Shown here piece by piece: positions 55,775 through 64,000 of a stretch of 64,000 bases of DNA (the first letter of the stretch is position 1; each line of letters begins with the position of its first letter). The stretch is taken from contig NC_079880.1 in the NCBI RefSeq assembly GCF_029227915.1, positions 15,272,001 through 15,336,000 of the forward strand, read 5' to 3'. The translations under genes and the position numbers were made by a program. The notes beneath the pieces were generated by a model. The model had not been told where the DNA came from. It did no database searches and worked only from the letters and a program-made list of their open reading frames with translations. The DNA comes from Hydractinia symbiolongicarpus. Its lineage: Eukaryota; Cnidaria; Hydrozoa; Anthoathecata; Hydractiniidae.

Positions 55775-56696
55775 GAAATCTAACCAATTAATTTCACCTG
55801 TGTCTTCATTTTGCACATTTAAACAGCTGCCATATTGCCTGCCTTCTTTTCCCTTTCTACTTACTTTACCTGCTCTGCTGTGAACTAATCCTTTAATCCA
55901 CTCACTGTCTGGAGTTAGCTGATAGATGATTCGTTTTCGTCTTCCGGTGAAACACAGTTATCCAACTGCATAGTTGTTACTTCTGGGCTCTTTTCAGAGT
56001 CTTGTGATGGTTTCTGTGAATGTACTACTTGATTTACCTTTTGCAACCGACAAATGTGGACTCTCACATAACTTCCACCATGCTTGACAAGTAATTGTTT
56101 ATTTTCTTGTCCAATTACAGTGCCTGGTCCATGCCATTTTTCGCTGCCTTTTCTTTTATAAAAGACTTTATCTCCAGTTACAAACTGCACATCATTGTAA
56201 CACTGGACATTATGCCGCAATGCTCTGCGTATTCTTTTAAAAGATTCTGCTGCTATGAATGTTCTTCGTGATGCATGCATCACAGCAAGGTTATGGGCCA
56301 TAGTCTTACTTGAAACTGTATCATTCATGGCTGGTAACTGATCAGTGAGGATGCAGGGATAGTCTTAGTTTTTACCAAAAACAAGCTAGTTTGGTGAAAA
56401 TCCATTGTTGTTTGATAAAGAATTCTTGGCACTAATAGCCCAGAAAAGTGCTCGATTAGGTGTACATTTCGTATCCTCTATAATCTTACTCAGCATTTCC
56501 TTAATGATACCATTGTGTCGCTCACATAGCTATTCGACCAAGGACTTTCGGCTGCTGTTGTGGAAAACTCTATGTTAAATTGCTCACACATTTCTTCATA
56601 CACTTTATTGACAAATTCTCCTCCATTGTCAGCCAGAAACTTTCTTGGTTGACCAAATCTTGCTAACCAAATTTCAAAGATAATGTCTGTTATCAC
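55775..56696 (-). pseudogene. Copia integrase C-terminal parts and linker
   Basis: 56696-56490 has RFGQPRKFLADNGGEFVNKV (second Asp) and TTAAESPWSNS; 56328-55915 has the C-terminal SH3-like domain DKVFYKRKGSEKWHGPGTVI and SYVRVHICRL. 55914-55775 continues with the linker (SRAGK, GEINWLDF) before RT. Stops near 56490 and 56350 break it. Confidence 0.75.
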
Positions 56697-56871
56697 ATCA
56701 TTATCTTTTGTCTTTGTTAACTTTGAAGATGAAAATCTTGTAAAAGTATCTATGATATGAATAAACCATAATGATTATGAAAGTTGCACAAATCTAAAAC
56801 CACACACTGATTGAATTCGGACGACATTGGTAAGCCAAAATAGGACGTGGTCTTGGTTTTCTATACTTATT

Positions 56872-57564
56872 TTAATTTCTCAGCACTTGGATGACAGAAC
56901 TGATGATGAAGTTTGACGATCTTGTTTTTTTGGATTTTTCACTTGCGCATACAAAGGCAACTTGAGGAAGCAAATGGTCATAATTCTTTTCATCTAAGTC
57001 TATTCTGTTGTTGTTTAAAGGTATGCAACAGTGACCTGTGGTGGTAAATTTTAAAGGATGGAATTCTCCAAACATTTTAACAGTATCGTTGCTAAAAACT
57101 GCATCTGCTTTTCTCATAGATGTTTGACTCAAAAGCAAAAGTATTTCATTGGGTACAACTTCTGTTTCTAGATTAACCTCTTTTGAACCAATGAGTACAG
57201 GTAAGATTACTATGGAACAAACTGTTTCGCTATCTCCAAATTTAAATCTTGTTCCACCTGGATACTCTTCTGGCAGTTTATCACTATCAATATTATCAAT
57301 GAAACATTGGTACCAATTCTTACCACAGACTGTTTTGGTACAACCACAGTCTAAAACTGCACATGACAAAGTTTCACCAACAAGGGATTGCATTTCACTT
57401 TCTTTAATTTTAAAAAAAAATGTAACTTTTGAACGACTCTCTTCCTTCTTTACATCTTCAGACTGCTGATTCTCATAAGAATGGGGACACTTCACAGCCC
57501 AGTGATAAATGGACTTACAAATATTGCACTTTGAAATAAATCCAAATTCATCAAGCGGATTCAT
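56872..57564 (-). pseudogene. Copia gag C-terminus and protease
   Basis: It starts with a zinc knuckle CNICKSIYHWAVKC (C-x2-C-x4-H-x4-C). A protease site CAVLDCGCTKTVCG follows; this variant of the D-S/T-G motif keeps the Asp but has Cys next. Then come LPVLIGSKEVNLETEVV and a Lys-rich end. It would run in frame or by slip into the integrase, which follows after about 175 bp of broken sequence. Confidence 0.7.
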
Positions 57565-58260
57565 TACTCTGTTACTGGATCTGGTTTTCCTCCATCCATA
57601 TCTTTGATTTGGTGCTGCAGCCCTTCCTCTTTTAAACCTTCAACGCTGATATCCACCTCTTTTAGTGAAGTAATTCTGCTCCGTAGAATCTGCACTTGCC
57701 TGAAAACACGCTCTATCTTTACAGCATCATTTGACACAGATAAGGCCACAGTATCACCAAATATTTTCTTTAACTGTAATACCATTGAATCATAGCGTAA
57801 TTCATTTATAGTTGCTCTAGCCAACTGTTGCTACTCTGGTGTAAGATTAGCGCTTTGTAAAACTCTGTATGCCAAAACTCCATCAGGAATTTCCATATGG
57901 TGAACTTGTATTTTGTGATATAATCGTTCAAACTCTATAAGGTAATCATTCATGCTCATCTCAGAGGGTCGTTTAAATTTTTCAAAGGTTTCATATGCCA
58001 GGTACGCAGTTTGATTTTCATCCTTTAAGTAAATTTGTCCAATCTGTCAGTAATAGCTTTTACCCCAGTTGTGGCACTGATTTGTTAAATTTCCAATTCT
58101 AATACTGCTTCTTTAGCTTTTCCTTTCAAACCCATGAATATAGCTGGCCCTTGTTTTTCCGCCTTTAGTTCTGTGAGTGCTTGCCATATTTGAACTTCTT
58201 TTTTCCAGTCTTTGTAACTGGACTCTGTATTCAATGATGGCGGGGGTACCCAACTTTTCG
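57564..58260 (-). pseudogene. Copia gag, N-terminal part
   Basis: 57824-57564 holds LRYDSMVLQLKKIFGD and RVFRQVQILRSRI. Upstream (57825-58260) broken frames carry fragments like KFKRPSEMSMNDYLIEFERL and WVPPPSLNTESSYKDWKK, typical of the UBN2-type copia gag. Several stops occur. It begins about 45 bases after the primer site. Confidence 0.65.
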
Positions 58261-58305
58261 ACATTTCTCTATGATACTTTGCAATTTTATTCCTCTGCTA
58301 CCATT

Positions 58306-58519
58306 TGTTAAACTTGCAATATGTGTATGACTAACCTGTAGGTTATCTTCACAGTTCTCCTAATAACGCAACACCAAATAAACCCGATTGATTTACACAC
58401 AACACAATATATACCACTATTATAAACACAATGATTTCACCAGCAAGATTGGTTCAACACAAGTAAACCCCACCACCAATTAATTCTTATTAGTAATCGC
58501 TTAGAATGGAAGATTAACA
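58306..58519 (-). repeat. 5' LTR of the copia element
   Basis: 214 bp, same length as the 3' LTR with roughly nine differences seen by eye; followed on the minus strand by two bases and the primer site. Confidence 0.92.
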
Positions 58520-58524
58520 TTGAC

Positions 58525-60262
58525 ACCCTTTCCAACTGGCATGGAACACTCATGTATAATGCGTAACTCTTCAGAGTCAGGTTTGGGGACAGCCGCAAGA
58601 GCACTGACAATGGTAGGTTCACATTGAGTAAGAATATAGTTACCAGTTTTAAGTTCATCCAGCAGACTAGCTTCTACTTTCATATGAGCTGTAGGACTGG
58701 TAACAGAAAAGTAGTTATTCATTTCGGCAGGCAATAAATCAGAGTCCTTGGGAAGAAGTTGAAAACCACAGTGAATTCCATCAAGGAGGAAGTCACGATC
58801 TGGGTCTTCAGTCAGTTCATTGGTCCATAAGTCAACATTAAGGAGTGCGAAATTCTGAGGGTTTCTTAGAATTGTGGTTTTGTCAAAAATGAGGTTTGAC
58901 ACAAGCCAGACGTGGGTAAATTTACGTTGTGTTTTCTGGCAACCTTTTTGGCGGTTAAAATTACGACATATATCCACACCTGAAGAAGTATGTGTAGGAA
59001 ACCCCGAAGACAATCCTGAGGCAGGTGAACCTGAATTTCCCTTATTTAAGGCGCTGGAAGGGTTAGAGACAGGAGGGCAAGCCCAACGAGGTATAAGCAT
59101 CACTTCATGCAAATGGTTATTGTCAAAGCTCCATGGATAGCCATAAGTGTGCTGAAGAATTCGATATTCATCGTCATACTTCAGCACAGACTCCCAGATA
59201 TACTTTCTAGCCAACTCTAAGATCTTAATGGAATAAGACAAATAGTCACGTAAATCGGACGAGGTTGGCAATCTGGCGGAAGACAATAATTCATAAAAAA
59301 TTCTCAAATTAGCTATGTTATATTGTTCCATGGAAAGAAATTCCAGTCTTGGCTTTTTATTACCAATGGCCAACATTAGCGTAGTTTGCGAACCAGAAAT
59401 AACTTTCTCCTGCTCCACAGGACGAAGATGAGACACAGAATCGACAATACGACCATTGCCAGAACCATTGCCAGTGTTGAAAGAAAGTGCAGGGTGCAGA
59501 AACAATTCTGAACAACGGTCTTCTTGCTGGCAAATAACATCCGATAGGGAGCGTGTTTGTTGTTGTGATGAGACAGTGCGATTGGTCAACAAATTGGTGG
59601 ACTGTTGCGGAGCAAGCAAGGAAGAAAAACAAGATGGCGGTTGTACGTCAAGAGGTGAAGGGTGGAGATTGTCTTGAACACGATTGGTTTGATTGACAGT
59701 TTGCTGCAACGGCGAAGTGCTTAAAATTTGTGCTGGGTGGGCATTTCTGGAAGAAGCTGAGCGAAGCCTAGCTAATTCTGATTGTCGAGCAGCAATCTGA
59801 TTGAGAAGGTGTTGCTCTTCTGTTTGTAAATTTTCCCTTAGGGATAGCTCTTCCTGTTCTAAGACAGCCAGCTGATTTCGAAGAGCAGCTAGCTGAGACG
59901 CCGAAGAAGATTTGTTTGATGTGGCCAGGTGAGACTGCAGAGGCAAAGATCTTTGGATTGAAGACATTGGATTATATAGTTGAGGAAAGTGTCAAAGCAG
60001 CTGATGTGACAGTGTTGGTAGCGCTAGAACGATGACCTGGACAGTGACGACTGGGAATACAAAAGTCGTGTAGAGCCAGAAGTTCCTTGCAGCCAGGAGA
60101 TTTTGGGATACGTTTTTTTTTGAGTGTGGACGATTCCACAAGAGCGACAGACATTGCAGCAGATTGGAAGGTTTGTGAAGTTGAATCTTCATTTTCTGAG
60201 TCCTCTGGCGTTTGAGTAGGTGAGATAAAATATAACAGCATCCATATAGGTGATAAATTCAT
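58525..60262 (-). pseudogene. DIRS gag protein and start of RT
   Basis: The frame 59967-58501 begins with a Gln/Leu-rich coiled coil (LRNQLAVLEQEELSLREN), then Ser/Gln-rich sequence, a conserved part RILQHTYGYPWSFDNNHLHE, and a Cys/His segment CRNFNRQKGCQKTQRKFTHV, the usual CCCH-like finger of DIRS gag. It runs on to AVPKPDSEELRIIHECSMP, the first strand of the RT, and is cut there by the copia LTR. An upstream frame (60262-59972) with CKELLALHDFCIPSRHCPGH seems to be the gag start, one frameshift away. Confidence 0.75.
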
Positions 60263-61582
60263 GTTTAATTAGCCAAAGATTGGTTTGATTGCAAAATGAT
60301 TGATTAGATATAAGTGGATTCATAATCAGCAGACATAAGCATAAGAAAAACTGCTAGAACTAAAAAGGAAAACCATGAGGCAACTAACTGCAGCTTAAAT
60401 ACTAGCAAGACTGCTGACCAAAATATATACTGCTGGCCAGAAAAGGCACATAGGTAGATGGTAAACTAACTATGGGCAATAACGAACTGTAGGAAGCAGA
60501 TCTATATATGTGTGCATTTAAACACTCATAAATATATATTTATGAGTCACATAATACTAAAATAAGGTGAAAACACAAATCAATATTCAAAAATTGATCT
60601 AATAAAATCAAACTGATTTAATTTTATTAGATCAATTTTTCGTCACAACAGTATTATTTCAAAGAAAACCACAAGCCGCTCACTTTTTTCGAAACTCACA
60701 CTCAGCATTTCATTTATTTTAAATGTTTTTATGCATGTAAAAGGTAAATAGTAGTGAAGAGAAACGCGACTAAAAAATAATGTCAGATAATTTTTTTATT
60801 ACGAAGTAAGTTTATATCATATCAAGCCGCAAGGCAAGGAATTGTATTATATGCTTTCCTTTCATTTCTGTGATGAGGCCAATCTTTCACCCCTACAGTT
60901 CTTTTTTTTCTAACTTTTCTTTCATGTGAAAGATTAAAAATGCTGGAAAAGATTAAGGAGCACAAATTTTCTTCTTCTTCCTTGTCACTCATGCTGATGT
61001 TATAATTCAGATTATTCTTTATATTGTATAGTGTATGTATACAAAAATATTACATAAATTTAAAAATTGAAAAAAATTTTTGCGTGTATTTTTTCAACAA
61101 TATTCCAAAGAAAAATACTTTCCAAAATTGATCTACAAAATTGTTCTGTGTATTCGGGCCTTTATGGACGTCCTTATTTTGTTCTGTTTTAACTTTGTAG
61201 ATAACCCATGTTGATTGGTCCATTTTATTGATTCTGCGCAAGAGTGTAAGTAAAAACACATTAATCTGTACAATACACATTATTTCTCTTTTAGAGGCAT
61301 TTAATGTTTGTGATGTTAATTTTCCAGTTCACTCTTACAAGTCAATTTAAAAGCTGTACAATTTATTAGAAATATTTACATTTATTTTAATGATGTGCAG
61401 AAGGGAACACCATATAACACCGCCTTATGAATTTTTAAATATTCTAATGCGCAGGACAAAGTGTGCTGCAAAACAAAGCTTTGTAATCAGATACAACGAA
61501 AGTCATCAAACATTTTGCTTTTGTTGTTTCGTATTGACAGATCTGTTATTCTTTTTAAAAAATAATTGCTAACACTAAGAAC
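60263..61582. other. ABHD intron upstream of the DIRS gag
   Basis: Contains the hairpin at 60589-60640. No gene is supported; 60300-60480 may still be DIRS leader. Confidence 0.4.
60589..60640. repeat. Perfect 20-bp inverted repeat (hairpin)
   Basis: AAAAATTGATCTAATAAAAT at 60589-60608 and its exact reverse complement at 60621-60640, with a 12-base spacer. Confidence 0.9.
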
Positions 61583-62337
61583 CTAGGGGCTAGCAAACTT
61601 ACTGTGAGTTTAACGTTGTTACCGAGTCCTCTATTGTTAAACACAACAGATCTAAAAGAAAAAAGGGGTTTTGAAAACATAAAATATGTAAATGTATAAA
61701 TACATGCATAACATCAGGAACAAGAACTTACTCTTACCTGTAGTTAAGATCTTTATGCTGTTTTAGACACTGTTGGATGTAATTTTTTTGGCTATGACCT
61801 GAAATGAGGAAAAAAATACTGTGCGTCATATCAATGCTCAATGCTTATGACCATCAACATTCTGGATGAAAGATACATTCTATTAGATTGCTAAAGCTCG
61901 TTTTCATTTGACAGCCTTTTTCATTATAGCACAAAAAGTCACAAGTTTTTTTGTTAGCGTGTGTGCCCACTCACACAAAATCTCTAATTTTGTCATTAGG
62001 GCACACAAGCATTTGGAAATGAGCCCTAAAAACTACAGTGAATATCAAATGAATATTTAATTTATTTTCTGACTCACTTTCATTTTCCATTATTTTTTCC
62101 GAAATTCCCCGACAGCCCCCTATTTTTTCCCCTGATTTCCAGGTTGGCAGTAAACCCTGAACCAAAGACAAAACGTGACATCATAACTAAGTACATTCAA
62201 ACCAAACACTTTAATACTTACCAGTGGCGCCAGGTATAACAACAATTATTGGCGTTTTTTCATCAGTGTTGTTATTCTTCTCAAAACCATACCAGTCTAG
62301 CGTAAAACTTCCACCATCATTTGTTTCAATATACTCC
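61583..62337 (-). CDS. ABHD1/ABHD3-like hydrolase, visible 5' exons
   Basis: Exons 62222-62337, 61738-61798 and 61583-61651 join in phase with each other and with 51255-51353. They encode NDGGSFTLDWYGF, PIIVVIPGATG (the oxyanion-hole strand and loop), HSQKNYIQ and YRSVVFNNRGLGNN, which are the standard N-terminal half of the ABHD1/3 fold. The donor of 61583 is AG|GTTCTT, slightly weak; a stronger GTAAGT at about 61602 would put the next exon out of frame, so it was rejected. Exons for the membrane anchor and start codon were not found up to 64000. All eight exons give 322 codons. Confidence 0.82.
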
Positions 62338-62638
62338 CTAATAAAATTAATGATAAGTTTAAGTTCTTTAAAGAATAAAAGAAACATGCATACTACAATG
62401 CATTTGTTACTTTGATTAAAAATTCAGTTTTTGCATCAACAAAATTTCTGAGGTAAACTACCAAATGCTCTTAAGCCTGCCAGCTTTTAATTTTGTTGTT
62501 AAAGAGAATAGGTAAATTTCGAGTCAGGCAGTTGGGTAGTCAGGTAGTTGTTGAGGGGAGAGTTTGAGAGTTGCTAAATTTCAACGTGACGAAGTTAAAA
62601 GAAGTATTGGCTCTTTTCCATAGGCTATAATTTTTTTA

Positions 62639-62726
62639 TACAGTAGACTCCTGATATAACGATCCCCTGATATAGTGACATCATGATTAACAAAACAAAG
62701 TCTATTATCCTTGTATTTAGCCTTAA
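62639..62726 (+). repeat. Pogo/Tigger-like terminal repeat remnant
   Basis: TACAGTAGACTCCTGATATAACG and CCCTGATATAGTGACATC have the shape of pogo-type ends next to a TA site. The piggyBac remnant begins directly after it, perhaps inserted into it. Confidence 0.4.
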
Positions 62727-63708
62727 CCCTTTCAGTCCTTGACCTCCAACCTGTGGGTGTTTTTTTTTTGGGCTCAAAATCCTTGCCCTCCGCTCCGAGG
62801 GGGTTTTGATTAATGATTTTAAGAATGAAGGGCCAATTTTATACCCTCAGATCCACACGCTATATGAACTAGACAGATTGGGTAAAATTTTGCATAAAAC
62901 CACGAGTCCATAAGATTTTGCAATGCATTTTTACAGAAATTCAAAATGGCGAGAAAATTTAGACACATTGATGAAATTCTTGAATTTGTATTGAATGATA
63001 GTGATGCTGAGGTTGACTTAGGGAAAGGTGATGACGATAAAAGTGATGTAGGTAATGAATGGGAGTACAAAAAAGAAAGTTGTGTGCCAACAGTTGATGA
63101 ATTAGAGTCCTGGGGGAGGAAATAAATCTAAATTCCACCCCACTCAATGCTGACCTCACTGGTCAAAATGAGCTAATAGGTCAGACTGACATTCAAAGTG
63201 TTGTACAAAAACACAAGGAATGTAGTTCCGTACTTATTACTTACTGCAATTATATATTTTGCCATTAATTACTTTTGAATTTTAAAGAACATCCAGGGCT
63301 CCTTTTATTTAGCCGATTTCCAGCAGTTATAACATGTGACCAAAAAAAAGCAGTTTGCCTTACACTACATTCATAAAATTTCCACAGCCTGTTATTATGT
63401 ATGAGTATATCATAGGTGAATTTTTAGCTCCATATCATTACTAGAAATTATTTTATGTTGAGTTGACCTTGATTTTTATAATTTTTCAAAAAAAAATATC
63501 TGTAATTTTTGATCATGTGACCTTAAATAATTATGCATATGTATAATTTTTTTTCAAATTTTGGTAGAAAATTGTCTTATGAAAAAAGGGTGAAAATTTG
63601 GGCCAAAAAGGATAACAATTTCTCAATTTAGAACAATTTAAGTATGGTATGGCAAAATTGTGATAACATTGCGCAGGAATAGAAAAAAAACCCTCAGGAC
63701 TAAAAGGG
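62727..63708. mobile_element. Non-autonomous piggyBac element, 982 bp
   Basis: The ends CCCTTTCAGTCCT (left) and CCCTTTTAGTCCT (right, inverted) are flanked on both sides by TTAA (62723-62726 and 63709-63712), the target site of piggyBac elements. The inside holds a 59-residue frame like the N-terminus of piggyBac transposases; the rest is non-coding, so it is an internally deleted derivative. Confidence 0.88.
62946..63125 (+). pseudogene. piggyBac transposase N-terminal fragment (59 aa)
   Basis: ATG 62946 to TAA 63123 encodes an acidic start (MARKFRHIDEILEFVLNDSD, then DDDKSD and WEYKK), typical for piggyBac transposase N-termini. The DDD catalytic domain is missing, so the fragment cannot transpose. 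Confidence 0.55.
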
Positions 63709-63712
63709 TTAA

Positions 63713-64000
63713 GAAACTCTTACATTTCCTTTCTATATAAAAATTTCATTGATAAAATAAACTTTATTCCCCTCCCCAAAAAAAGTTCGAATCATAGAAA
63801 CATTAGTACAAGATGTAGTAGAACAAAAGCAAACAGAGCTTTCGGATAGATATCTTTTAGAGATCAGTGGTTCTAACACTTCTTTTATTGCATAAGCATT
63901 TCCTCGTAGATACTAAAAGTAGGAACCAGCAGTAACCAGCAGTATTTTGAAGTAACCACCAGAGAACCACCTGTATTTTTAAGTAACCACCAGAGAACCA
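63713..64000. other. Edge of window, AT-rich
   Basis: Two to three copies of AGTAACCACCAGAGAACCA near 63935-64000 form the start of a short tandem repeat that runs out of the window. No gene. Confidence 0.5.

Larger units (their letters stand above)
54356..58519 (-). mobile_element. Ty1/copia LTR retrotransposon inserted in the DIRS element
   Basis: Two 214-bp LTRs (54356-54569 and 58306-58519) start TGTTAA and end TTAACA, differ at only a few positions, and are flanked by the 5-bp duplication TTGAC (54351-54355 and 58520-58524). The 5' LTR is the right one. The primer site TGGTAGCAGAGG (58292-58303, minus) matches the 3' end of animal initiator tRNA-Met. A polypurine tract lies next to the 3' LTR (54570-54592). 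Internal genes read on the minus strand: gag, protease, integrase, RT remnant, RNase H. Confidence 0.92.
52150..60262 (-). mobile_element. DIRS-type tyrosine-recombinase retroelement, split by a copia insertion
   Basis: Minus-strand order: gag (60262-58525), start of RT (to 58525), [copia 54356-58519], rest of RT and RNase H (54350-53527), tyrosine recombinase (53201-52150). This is the gene order of DIRS-like elements, which use a tyrosine recombinase instead of an RVE integrase. The ends were not found; a perfect 20-bp hairpin at 60589-60640 and the TA run lie outside the coding part. All genes have stops or frameshifts. It lies inside an ABHD intron and in the same orientation as that gene. 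Confidence 0.8.

Noticed and set aside
61583-61651. Alternative donor GTAAGT at about 61602
   Set aside because: It would put the next ABHD exon out of frame, while the weaker donor at 61582 keeps the phase and the conserved sequence order.

Overview
The window is AT-rich, intron-bearing animal nuclear DNA crowded with transposons. The Polinton proteins, the DIRS-type tyrosine recombinase and the integrase families look like those I know from cnidarian genomes, so a cnidarian (perhaps hydrozoan) is the best guess; this is inference, not proof. There are no bacterial operons, rRNA genes or CRISPR arrays.

Host genes. Three spliced genes, all on the minus strand, can be rebuilt exon by exon with GT/AG sites and matching phases. 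(1) 13273-15284 holds the 3' part of a coiled-coil protein I do not recognise. (2) 41236-42536 is a complete three-exon gene for a secreted selenoprotein-P-like protein (231 aa) with Cys-x-x-Cys in the thioredoxin-like site. (3) 46422-62337 holds eight exons (322 codons) of an ABHD1/ABHD3-type alpha/beta hydrolase; its 5' end lies outside or was not found. One intron of this gene (51354-61582) carries a 10 kb stack of retroelements.

Virus-like transposons. 22859-37194 is an end-to-end Polinton/Maverick of 14.3 kb with AG...CT tips, terminal inverted repeats and a TCATT direct duplication. It carries protein-primed DNA polymerase B, packaging ATPase, RVE integrase, double-jelly-roll major capsid protein, a likely penton/minor capsid protein, Bro-N/DUF3627, SAP-domain and several conserved unknown genes. 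Most large genes have stop codons or frameshifts, so it is an inactive copy. 1-7257 is the right part of a second, diverged relative. It lacks about 3 kb of the late block, and its integrase has lost the catalytic Glu region by deletion, but it keeps a nuclease-like gene and a zinc-finger gene not seen in the first copy. In both elements most start codons are directly preceded by AATAAA/TAAATG.

Other mobile DNA. 11566-13135 is the 5' half of a decayed Helitron (2A-like peptide, C76-like protease, DUF6570). 21983-22378 is a MITE. Inverted copies of one 20-bp-unit minisatellite lie at 21221-21395 and 38960-39165. 37517-38600 is a broken integrase-type transposase next to the Polinton right end. 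52150-60262 is a DIRS-type element split by a 4.16 kb Ty1/copia element (54356-58519; 214-bp LTRs; TTGAC duplication). The copia element itself carries an inverted LTR fragment that ends in what looks like an 18-nt copy of the initiator tRNA. 62727-63708 is a 982-bp piggyBac remnant between TTAA sites. The rest is AT-rich DNA with simple repeats, hairpins and degenerate repeats.
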